A stretch of 64,000 bases of DNA from Chimonanthus salicifolius. Taxonomy: Eukaryota; Streptophyta; Magnoliopsida; Laurales; Calycanthaceae. Of this stretch, positions 12,659-21,951 are shown piece after piece; positions within the stretch are counted from its first letter, which is position 1; each line of letters opens with the position of its first letter. The notes below the pieces were generated by a model. The model worked only from the letters and a program-made list of their open reading frames with translations. It was not told the DNA's origin and did not search any database. Position numbers and translations under genes: made by a program. Where the stretch lies: the NCBI GenBank assembly GCA_013350335.1, contig CM023535.1, positions 28,817,631 to 28,881,630 of the forward strand, given 5' to 3'.

Positions 12659-14075
12659 TCAGTACGCACCACATGTTGTTTTCCCTCGGGCGACCAAAAT
12701 GTCACCCTACGAAGATAACAATCAATGTTGGCCTTAAAGCTAGCCAACCAATCCATGCCGAAATAATATCATATTCTGACATATTGTGTACCAAATAATT
12801 GAACTCAAATCTGAGTCCCGGAAGTTCAGTATTCACTGCTGTGCATATAAGTCCCAATGATGTGTCTCCAACGGGGGATACAATGGTGAAGGATGTGGAC
12901 AGTTTTTGTACCAATGTACCAGTAGCAGTTACAAATGCAACAGATATAAAAGAGTGTGATGCTCCCGAATCAAATAATGCAAAGGCGTAGGAACTACTGA
13001 CTACTGCCATACCGTGAATCACAGAATGATCCTCTACTGCTAGGGGTGCTAAGGTGAATACCCGTCCAAATCCTGTAGGTGGCCTTCCCGCCTGATTAAA
13101 TGTCCTGCCTCCACGTGAGTTAGCTGGCCTAACTAGTGGACGAGATGAACCCCTGGTATTAGAGGGTTTGTTGAGTTGTGGACATTCCCTCTTAAAATGG
13201 CCCGGCTGATCACAATGGAAGCAGTTGTTCACCCCTCTGGGAGCCTGAGTGACTAATGCAGATGGGGAGGGATGATGGGGACGAAAGCCCCCTGTTGACC
13301 CAGTAGATAGTGAGGGTCTGCTAGAGTTCGGTCGGAACCTCTTGTTAGGCTGGAATGTACCCCTCCCACTCTGAGCTCGGCGATTGTCAAAATGCATCAA
13401 CTCACCCATCTCCTACTCTACTATAGTGGCCCTGCTGACCACCTCTGCCAATGTGGCTGCCTTGAATATAGTTACCTTGGCCCTTATGCTTGGCCGAAGG
13501 CCCCATTCAAACTTGCGTGCCCTCCGATACTCTGTATCCACCTTATAAAATGCATAAACAAACAAAATGAGAAATTCCTGGTGGTATTCTGCCACCGTCA
13601 TGGTACCTTGTACCAAAGATAGAAAAGCCTGTGTCTGGCGCTCCTTCTCATCCTCAGGAAAATAATGTTCCAGGAAGGTAGCTGAGAACTATTCCCAAGT
13701 CATGGCAGTCCTCTCTCCTTCTAGAATAAGTGCTCACTGCTTCTCTATCACCTACCACCATTTACCATCATCATCAATCTGCTGTGATGTGGCCAGTAAA
13801 ATCTTGTGAGCATGACTCGTAATATTCAATAAAGTCAGAATCTGTGAAATCTTCTTCAGCCAGTTTTCCACTCCTACAGCCCCTTCTCTCCCCTTGAAGT
13901 AAGGAGGGCGCTGTTGCTGGAAGTCCCTGACCATGCTCTTGTCATTGCTTTCCTTGGTGGTTCCATTCTCATTCAAGTGTTGTTGGAGCACTGAAGTGAC
14001 CACCGCTTGAACCAAATTATGCAATTCAGGAGGCACCACCGGTATGTTTACGCTACTTGCTTCCTCCTCGTGGAG
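12659..14075 (-). pseudogene. Chromovirus B gag-protease fragment, inverted
   Basis: This is a decayed gag-protease segment on the minus strand. From 14075 downwards it gives the end of the gag N-terminal region ([18 protein letters not shown]), the capsid region with several frame breaks (13752-13416), a zinc knuckle [14 protein letters not shown] (C-x2-C-x4-H-x4-C, about 13181-13222) and an aspartic protease site [14 protein letters not shown] (about 12950-12990). It ends at [13 protein letters not shown] near 12659 where the Athila LTR begins. It is closely similar to 29130-30610 of element C. It points away from the RT-integrase half that starts at 14079, so this piece is inverted relative to the rest of element B. 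Confidence 0.88.
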
Positions 14076-14078
14076 GGG

Positions 14079-15126
14079 TCACCAAATCCGGGTTAGGACT
14101 ATATGAGTTTGTTGTCATGCCGTTTGGACTCACCAATGCACCGGCTGTGTTCATGGATCTTATGAACAGGATTTTGAGTCCTTACTTGGATCCATTCGTC
14201 ATTGTATTTATTGATGATATTTTGATTTACTCCAAAACTCAGGAAGAACATGCTGAGCACCTGAGAATAGTTCTGGACATTTTGAGGAGGAACAAACTAT
14301 ATGCTAAAGCCAGTAAATGTGAATTTTGGCTATCTGAGGTCAACTTTTTGGGACATGTTATATCAGAAGAAGGTATAGCCGTGGACCCCGCTAAGATAGC
14401 GGCAGTAAGAGATTGGAAAGCACCAAAGAATGTAACCGAGATCCGTAGCTTTTTGGGATTGGCTGGTTATTACAGGAAATTTATCATGGACTTCTCAAAA
14501 ATTGCATCTCCACTTACTCGACTCACTCAGAAAGGAGTCAAATATGAGTGGTCAAATTTGTGCAACCAGAATTTGAAGAGCTGAAAAAGAGACTTACCAC
14601 TACTCCTATCCTAATTTTGCCGGAAAGAGGCAAGTGTTATGAGGTACAATGCGATGCTTCAGGAGAGGGACTGGGGTGTACACTCAGTCAAAGTAATCGT
14701 GTGGCGGCATACAGATCAAGACAGTTGAAAATACATGAACGTCTCTATCCTACGCACGATTTGGAACTAGCCGCAGTGGTCTTCACTCTCAAAAGCTGGA
14801 GACATTATCTTTATGGCGAGAAATTTGAAGTGTTTTCAGATCATAAGAGCTTGAAGTACTTGTTTGATCAGAAAGAGCTCAACTTGAGGCAGTGCAGATG
14901 GATGGAATATCTGGCAGATTACGAGTTCGCACTTCGTTATCACCCTGGCAAGGCGAACAAGGTGGCAGATGCCCTCAGCCGTTTATCACATGCATCAGTG
15001 GCATGTTTGATCAGGACAGAATGGGAGATGTTGAATACCATTCGAGAGTTTAAACTTTACCTCAATAACCATGGGACTATATACAATTTGATCATACGAT
15101 CCAACATGGTTACCAAGATTGAATAG
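14079..15126 (+). pseudogene. Chromovirus B reverse transcriptase (3' half) and RNase H
   Basis: This starts in mid-RT. Compared with element C, about 40 bp are missing right after the first 20 bases (near 14098), so the motif before [15 protein letters not shown] is lost. The catalytic FIDD box is intact ([13 protein letters not shown], about 14200-14240). The RT thumb ([12 protein letters not shown]) follows. A frame shift at about 14550-14580 leads into RNase [38 protein letters not shown] and KVADALSRL. The frame ends in TAG at 15124-15126. N-terminal RT is absent. Its role would be reverse transcription of element RNA, but the copy is dead. Confidence 0.92.
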
Positions 15127-16530
15127 GAACAGCGGACAGACTAGGAGGTGGAGGAGATTTGGGCTAAGATGTCTACTGGTGAAGTCATATCGGAATGGGA
15201 GTTACGACCAGGATAGGGTCTTCTATTCCGAGGAAAGATTTATGTACGTAAGAGCTGCAGAAAAGAGTTATTGGTTGAGGCACATCAGACCAAACTCTTT
15301 ATTCATCCAGGCAGCACTAAGATGTATCACGATCTGAAGAGACATTACTAGTGGCATGGACTCAAAAGTGATGTGGCAGAATTTGTGGCACATTGTTTAA
15401 CTTGTCAGCAGGTTAAGATGGAACATCAGAAGCCACCAGGGTTACTCAAACCCTTACCAGTGCCGGAATGGAAATGGGAGCAGATCTCCATGGATTTTGT
15501 TACAGGGTTGCGAAGGTCATCAAAGGGCAACGATGCGATATGGGTCGTGGTAGACTGACTGGCCAAGTCAGCACATTTCATTCCCATTGAGATGACAGAC
15601 TCATCTGAGACTTTGGGTCGACGGTATATCACCGATATCATTAGATTGCATGGTATACCTCGAGCTATTGTGTCCGACAGAGATGGTCGATTCACTGGTA
15701 GAGTATGGCAAAGCATGTAGTCGGCCATGGGAACAGATCTACTGATTAGTACGGCATTTCATCCACAGACTGATGGACAGTTTCAAAGGACAATACAAAC
15801 ACTGGAGGATATGCTGAGATCATGTATGCAAGATTTCAAGGGTGGATGGGAGGATCTCTTGCCGTTGGTAGAGTTCTCATACAACAAAAGTTACAAGGCA
15901 AGCCTCCAGATGGCTCCATTTGAGGCATTATATGGTAGACCATGTAGGTCACCAGTGTGCTGGACAGAGGCCGGTGAGCCTGCACTGATTGGACCTGAGT
16001 TGGTTGCAGAGACTACAGCGCAGATACAGTTGATACGGCAGCATTTATTGACTACGCAGAGTCGTCAGAAGAGCTATCCTGACAAGAGAAGAAGGTTCCT
16101 TGAATTTGAAGTAGGAGACATGGTGTTCTTGAAAGTCTCACCACGGAAGGGACACATGAGATTTGGAAAGAAAGGGAAATTGTCACCAAGATATGTGGGA
16201 CCATTTTCAATCATAAGAAGGATGGGGGACGTAGCTTATCAATTGGCACTCCCATCACAGTTGGCATCTTTACACGAAGTATTCCATATATCGATGTTGA
16301 GGAAGTACAATCCTGATCTTTCTCACGTACTGAACGTACAAGACATAGAGATCCAAAGCGACGTGACATACGTCGAGAAGCCTGTTCGAGTGGTGGACAC
16401 AGAACAAAGGGAGTTACGGAACCGAGCGATCCAGTTTGTCAAGGTAGTATGGGATCAACATGGCATTAAGGAAGCCACATGGGAACTCGAGACGGAAATG
16501 AGGAAAGCTCATCCTGAGCTATTTATGTAA
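15127..16530 (+). pseudogene. Chromovirus B integrase with chromodomain-like C-terminus
   Basis: The HHCC zinc domain ([10 protein letters not shown], then CLTCQQVK) is broken by a TAG at 15349-15351. The core starts at MDFVTGL with the first Asp. It is interrupted by TGA (15556-15558) and TAG (15718-15720). SDRDGRF supplies the second Asp. The third catalytic position reads [14 protein letters not shown] where element C has [14 protein letters not shown], so the catalytic Glu is Gln here. From 15727 to 16530 the frame is open for 267 residues through the GPF/Y-like module ([19 protein letters not shown]). It ends with a chromodomain-like tail ([18 protein letters not shown]) and stops at 16528-16530. 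The tail supports a chromovirus assignment; Tekay/Del-like is an inference. Confidence 0.92.
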
Positions 16531-16574
16531 ATATTTGAAACCCTACTTCACTTGATTTTCGGGATGAAATTTTT

Positions 16575-16584
16575 AAAAAGAGGG
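16575..16584 (+). promoter_or_regulatory. Polypurine tract of element B
   Basis: AAAAAGAGGG lies six bases before the 3' LTR start at 16591, in the expected place for plus-strand DNA priming. Element C has the matching tract AAAAAAGGGG in the same position. Confidence 0.75.
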
Positions 16585-16682
16585 TTGTATTGTAACACCC
16601 CGGATTTTCAATTTATTATTTTATATAAAAATTACCTATTTAATTTATGAATTTTAAATATGGTTCTTAAATGGGTAAAAGT

Positions 16683-16711
16683 GTTGGGTCTTTGCCCAAT
16701 TAAGACCCAAC
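16683..16711 (+). promoter_or_regulatory. U3 palindrome with a perfect 10-bp stem
   Basis: GTTGGGTCTT and AAGACCCAAC flank a 9-nt spacer. The same element, at about 90 nt from the LTR start, recurs in the other LTRs (for example about 34170-34203 on the minus strand, 47924-47951, 54487-54515 and 62376-62404). Position upstream of TATA suggests a U3 regulatory or structural site. Function is unknown. Confidence 0.6.
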
Positions 16712-17114
16712 GAATGGTGGAATTGGTTTCAATAAAAAATTAAAAGGGGCTGAATTAAATAATGAAACAATAACTATAAATGAGAGATATGCATACCCAA
16801 GAATAATGTCTTGGCCGTGTATAGAAGAATTGCACATGTATGAGATATGCGCATGACATATTTTATTTAGGACTATCCAAAGTGGGAAGCCAAGGTCGGC
16901 AATTGCCATATCTATGTTGGGCGCATAGATCATCTAAAAGAGGCATAAGGAAAGGGCTCACGGCATTGCAATTCTCATCTTAGCATTGGCCGATGGTAAG
17001 GTATTAAAATAAGATAGGGAGGTCGGCAATTACTAAAATTAAGACAAGGGGCGCACGGCCTTAAAGGGGGTTGGCTATCTTAAGCACTTTCTAATTATGG
17101 GACCAAGGGAAGAT

Positions 17115-17120
17115 TATAAA
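17115..17120 (+). promoter_or_regulatory. TATA box of LTR B
   Basis: TATAAA sits 524 nt into the LTR and is followed by a GA- and TC-rich leader. Equivalent boxes occur in A (5578-5584, minus), C (33655-33661 and 21420-21426, minus), E (about 45890-45898, minus), F (41202-41207), G (52887-52893), J (57569-57575, minus) and L (62936-62941). Confidence 0.75.
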
Positions 17121-17309
17121 AGGAGAGGAGGACAAGGGCACACGGTTTTACACCCTTCATAGCCGAATTTTATTGAACTCTCTCCCTCTCTCAAGTTCTC
17201 ATTCACGGCAAGAGCAAAGAGAAGAAGAAGGCAGCCAGCAAGAGGTGTACTTGGTTTGGAAAAATTAAGAAGAAAGGAGAAGGATTGGAAGAGGAAGAAA
17301 TCAGAAACG

Positions 17310-17315
17310 GTTAGT
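17310..17315 (+). promoter_or_regulatory. Splice-donor-like site in LTR B
   Basis: GTTAGT follows a purine-rich leader and precedes the hairpin array. The same GTAAGT or GTTAGT is found at this place in every LTR of the window (positions are given in the findings). It is a candidate 5' splice site; splicing itself cannot be seen from DNA. Confidence 0.5.
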
Positions 17316-17350
17316 ATCTTATTTGATTAATTTATTTTGAAATAAAAGAA

Positions 17351-18410
17351 CCATAGGGTTCGGCCAAGGTGTATGGCCGAACCCCATGGGAAAGAATTGG
17401 GAGATGATCATGGTGTTTTAATGGAAGCATGAACTATAGGGTTCGGCCACAATGCATGGCCGAATCCCATGAAAGAAAATATGGTTAATGTATGGATTGT
17501 TAATGAGGAAAAACCATGGGTGTTGGTTAATAAATTCATGTTGTTTTAATGGATGTTTTTGGTGATTTTAATGGAAGGTTATAGATTATATTTAAAGGAA
17601 CGAAAACCATGAAAAGTCATGGTTTAACTCATGGGTTCTTTGGTTGGAAAACTGTGGAATAAGATGAACTATAGGGTTCGGCCATGTGGCATGGCTGAAC
17701 CCCATAGAAAGGATATTGTTAAAAATTTAATGGATTTAAATTAGTGGTCAAGATCATGAACCATAGGGTTCGGCCATGGTATGTGGCCGAACCCCATGGA
17801 GATGGTTGCTAATTTGGAAGGTTAGATGATTATCTTGGAAACCTTCTAAATATAGAAGGTAGAGATAAATTTGGAAACCTTCTAAAATTAGAAGGAGGAC
17901 TTTAAAATGGGAAGGTTTCTATTTATGGAAGGAGGTTGCTAAATTAGGAAGCATGCTAAACTTAGAAACTTTTTAAATATGGACCTTCTAATTGTGGACT
18001 TGTTAATTATGGAATTGCTAATAATGGAGGTTGATGAAATTAATGGAAACTTAGGCATCATGGGTTCGGCCATGTGTATGGCCGAACCCATGAACCAATT
18101 TTATGGTTTGTGGATCAAAATATGGATTTAGGTGTTTGTAATTGAATGAAATGTTAACTATGGATGAGACCAATGGCAAAGTTGTAATTATAGCCTAAAG
18201 TGAAATATCATGGGTTCGGCCATGATGTATGGCCAAACCCCATGAGGTCTCTCTTATGAATTTGAGTGGTTATGGAATTTATATGGACCTAATATGATTA
18301 AATGAAGGGAAGGATTAGAGTCTTATTTATGAGTCATGAATCTATGATTATGGATCGGTTTGGACTTAGACATCTTAGGGTTCGGCCATGGTGCTTGGCC
18401 GAACCCCATG
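17351..18410 (+). repeat. Hairpin array in LTR B (7 copies)
   Basis: Copies are at 17351-17389, 17434-17471, 17668-17707, 17761-17799, 18059-18092, 18209-18244 and 18371-18410. Each has two 15-17 nt arms around about 5 nt. The spacers share short motifs such as TTAGAAGG/CCTTCTAA near 17840-17990. Confidence 0.9.
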
Positions 18411-19344
18411 AAGCAGTTATGGGTTTATGTTTGGGTGTATTTTAAAAGGATGAAGGGTGAGAAAAATGGAATTAGCCTTGGATGGCAATATGGTAATTAT
18501 GTAGAATTAATGGAACTATGTTTTGGGAACTCAAAACATAAGTTGATGAAATCAATGGCAATCTTGTAAATATGGGGATTGGTTTATGGATTTTAAATAT
18601 TCTAAATCAAGTGGGACTTGGTTTTGATTGGTTATTATATTATAAGGTAACGGTATCTCACAAGGCGTTTACGATTGTGAGCGGTTACCGGACGAAAGAC
18701 GCAAGGACACGTAACGGTCTTTGGTAGGATTCCACCTCTTTGAAACCATGGGTTTATGTACATTTGTTTTATCTTATGTTTGATGAAATTATGTTTCAAA
18801 GGATATGCTTTATATTGAATTTCAAATGCTATGTTTAATTGTATAAATAACATGTGTTGATTATGTTTCAAAAGTTGATTTTAATGCTATGTTTAGGTTA
18901 TAAAATAGCATGTGTTTCATTGGCATATCATGCATGGCATGGGGTGGAGGATTTGTAATTGGAGGGGTCACACTTCATCGTGGCATCCGAAAAACCTATG
19001 TGCAGTACCTTGATGTGATTTTCCATCAGGAAGAATCCGGAGGGTCCACACTCCGTCGGGGCGTCCGAAAAACCTATGTGGTGGGTACTTTTATGTACAT
19101 GTGATGGGTGGGACTCATTGCATTTGTCATCATTGCATGGCATGGATTTATATGGTTTTTGACATTACGATATTATTATATATGTTTTGTACTGACCATG
19201 TGTTAGCCGTAATTGGAATACCTACTGGGCACGTTGTTCTAATGCCCTACTTCTACCCTAGTTGATGATACAGGAAATCAGGGGAACGATGAACGCAAGA
19301 TGGGCTAGGCATAGGAGCTTCGATGCTTTATTTTATAAGTTTTG

Positions 19345-19350
19345 AATAAA
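19345..19350 (+). terminator. Poly(A) signal candidate in LTR B
   Basis: AATAAA in the conserved context TTTTGAATAAAGTTACTTAT. The same block is present in A (2849-2854, minus), C (31393-31398, minus), F (43800-43805), I (60926-60931) and J (55159-55164, minus). It is absent or altered in D, E and H. Confidence 0.6.
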
Positions 19351-19731
19351 GTTACTTATGGACATGTATTTGAGTAACTAGTTTCCGGGAATGTAATAAC
19401 TTCGATGGTCGGATGTTTATTTGGATGATTATGACATTTTAATAATGATTAAGGACTTGACGTACTTTGCTATCTGAATGGAATAGAACTTGGTTCTATT
19501 ATTATTCCGCATGTTATGATTTTTATTCCGCAAGTTGATATTATTATGTGCGAACCATTTTCGTGGACTTAGTCCATGCACACATAGGATTGGTCAGTTA
19601 AGGGTCGGACTTTGGAAGTTCGGACTTAGCTCTCGTCGTGACGTCCCGCGCTCTATCACTCTACTCTGTTATAAAAAAAAATAGACTCTGATTTATGGGA
19701 AGAAGCGAGTGAAAAGGGGCGGGGCGTTACA

Positions 19732-20024
19732 AGTCAATTACCTACTCAAATGGAGGTTAGTTTTGCTTTGCTTTCAATTTCAGCTAATGGGCTTAAGATG
19801 GACTATCGACTGGACCGTGATGGATATGTTGTTGTATCTGTGTCTGTGGGTCAATTGAAGGTATCTTTTACTTTAGTATCTTGCTTTATACTATTTTTTC
19901 CGGCAGTGTGTTTTTTATTTTTCTGGTATATAATAGGATGATTTATGTTTGGGCGTGAGTTTCATTATATTCAATGGAAGCCAATTCTAGCCATATACAT
20001 CATCGTCATTATGAAATTCTTATC
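19732..20024 (+). other. Non-repeat DNA with an exon-like segment
   Basis: This 293-bp island lies between LTR B and the truncated left LTR of element C. An open stretch from 19750 begins MEVSFALLSISANG and reads GLKMDYRLDRDGYVVV. It is followed at about 19860 by AAGGTATCTTT, which resembles an exon end plus splice donor. The composition and flow look like a host coding exon, but the gene is not recognised. It may be part of a host gene split by the insertions; that is an inference. Confidence 0.35.
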
Positions 20025-21946
20025 CCACCCCTTTTCTTTTAATTTCTTTCTTGGTTTATTAATCAATAACCCCTGAGTTAAACATTTAATCACTTCCCTT
20101 TTATTTAATCCCATATACATAAACCCAAAGTCCATCAAAACAATCCCCATGGGGTTCGGTCATGGTGTATGGCCGAACCCATGGTCTTTCATTTTTGACC
20201 ATATTTACATTTATGCCATTCATACCACTTTTATTCATTAATCTAATGATAAACAAGTTAATCATCTAAGATACATCAACCTTATGCTTAGCAAACATTC
20301 CCCATGGGGTTCGGCCATACACCATGGCCGAAGCCATGGTTCATTGATTTCACTTAATTACCAAAATGTCATCCATGGTTATCATTCCATTATTCTCACC
20401 TTTCATCCCTTAGTTTGGTAAACCATTCATTTACATTATACAAAGGTCCACAAATGGCCCATTAACAAGTTCATGGGGTTCGGCCATACACCATGGCCGA
20501 ACCCATGATCTTTCAATTTTACGTGATATTTACAAGATTGCCATTACCTCCATCATTGTCTCTCCATTAATCCAATCGCCATATTTAGTCCATACATGAT
20601 CCATAATATTGATTCATGGGGTTCGGCCAAGCACCATGGCCGAACCCTATGATGTCTAACTTTCCATTTTCATCAATAGTCCATAATTAGAAAGTCCATA
20701 ATTAGAAACTTTCTAAATTTAATATCCATCCTTCCATTCTTCTATCTTTAGATCATTTCTAAATTAATAAACAACTTCCATAAAATAAACCCTAGTGGGG
20801 TTCGGCCATACACCATGGCCGAACCTCACCCATAGAGTCAATCTAACCTTTTCCATTCACCATGGCCGAACCCTATGGTTCAAAATCCTCTTTTAAAATC
20901 CATACAAAATATCCTAACCATCCATGGTTTTCAACCCGCAAAAATAACCATGTCTTTCCATGGGGTTCGGCCATATTATGGTTCCATATTCCCTCTTTTT
21001 AATCCAATTAAAAACATCCTAACCGTCCAAGGTTTTCATCATTAAAAATCAATACATTAAATCGATATTCTTTCATGGGGTTCGGCCATGTACTGTGGCC
21101 GAACCCTATGGTTCATGCTTCCATTAAAGTTATCAAAATCATCTCCCAATCTTCTTCCATGGGGTTCGGCCATACACCATGGCCGAACCCTATGGTTCCT
21201 TATCTTAAACAAAAATATAAAAACCACTTACCGGTTCAGCGACTCCTCCGATTTTCCCTCTGTTGTTCTTGCCCTTCTAATCCTTTTCCTTCTTTATCTT
21301 TCCCTCTTGCTGGCTACCTTCTCCTTCTCTTGATGTATTGCCGAGAATGAGAACTTGAGAGAAAGAGAGAGAGTTCGGCTATGAATGTGTATGTGCCGTG
21401 CGCCCTTGCTATGTATTTCTTTTATAAAACCTTCTCTTGGTCCCAACTTAGAAGGTGCTTAAGATAACAATTCCCCCTTAGGGCCGTGTGCCCCTTGCTT
21501 CCTTTAATCTCCAATTGGTCCTCTATTTAGAAGGTACCAAGATGGCAATTACTTAGTGCCGTGCGTCCCCTTGCTTCCCACTTTGGGAGAGTCCTTTAAT
21601 TAGCAATTTCCCTTTTATTACTCCTAACAAGGAAAGGACTCCTTATAAATGATCTTATGCGCATCACATGGATATTCATATCTCTTCATGCGACCAAGCC
21701 ATCTATATTTATCTCTAGACATCTTATTATTTAGCAATCCCCTTTTTAAAAATATTCTAGCACATAATCTTGGATATAGATATCTAAAATTTGGCCGTGC
21801 AATATTTATTTAATTTTAGATATCTTCTTAAGATATTCTAGCATATCAATGTGGATATGAAAATCCCACATACATCTCATGCGCATATCCTTTTAAGTCA
21901 ACCCTATTTAAATTTTATTGAAACCATTTCAAAAACCGTTAGGTCT

Positions 21947-21951
21947 TAATT
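21947..21951. repeat. Target-site duplication TAATT, left copy (LTR D)
   Basis: TAATT before TGTAATGGCC is repeated at 26035-26039. The undisrupted partner LTR reads CTTAATTGGGCAATG at about 34180, confirming the empty site. Confidence 0.95.

Larger units (their letters stand above)
16591..19731 (+). mobile_element. 3' LTR of chromovirus B (3141 bp)
   Basis: It runs from TGTAACACCCCGG to GGGGCGTTACA and directly follows the integrase and polypurine tract, so it is a 3' LTR and not a solo LTR. Order of parts: short U3 with a 10-bp-stem palindrome (16683-16711) and ATGCGCAT (about 16850), TATAAA (17115-17120), TC/GA-rich leader, GTTAGT donor-like site (17310), hairpin array (17351-18410), the GGTAAC...GTTACC stem block (about 18644-18690), CCCTAG (ending 19261), AATAAA (19345-19350) and a U5 with the palindromic CATGGACT...AGTCCATG-like segment. 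The right flank AGTCA has no partner at the left of the LTR, as expected for a full element whose 5' LTR is lost. Confidence 0.93.

Noticed and set aside
18209..18244. Strand bias of stem mismatches (A.C in sense, G.U in antisense) as proof that antisense RNA folds
   Set aside because: TTTGG and CCAAA variants both occur in either arm and can be explained by CpG deamination, so no strand claim is made.
17351..18410. Regularly spaced repeats resembling a CRISPR array
   Set aside because: Spacing is irregular (50-300 nt), spacers share sequence, and the context is a plant LTR retrotransposon.
21075..21350. Many small reading frames of the type MGFGHTPWPNPM across the window
   Set aside because: They are translations of the hairpin repeat (CATGGGGTTCGGCC...), occur in several frames and on both strands, and end at random. 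No coding signal beyond the repeat.
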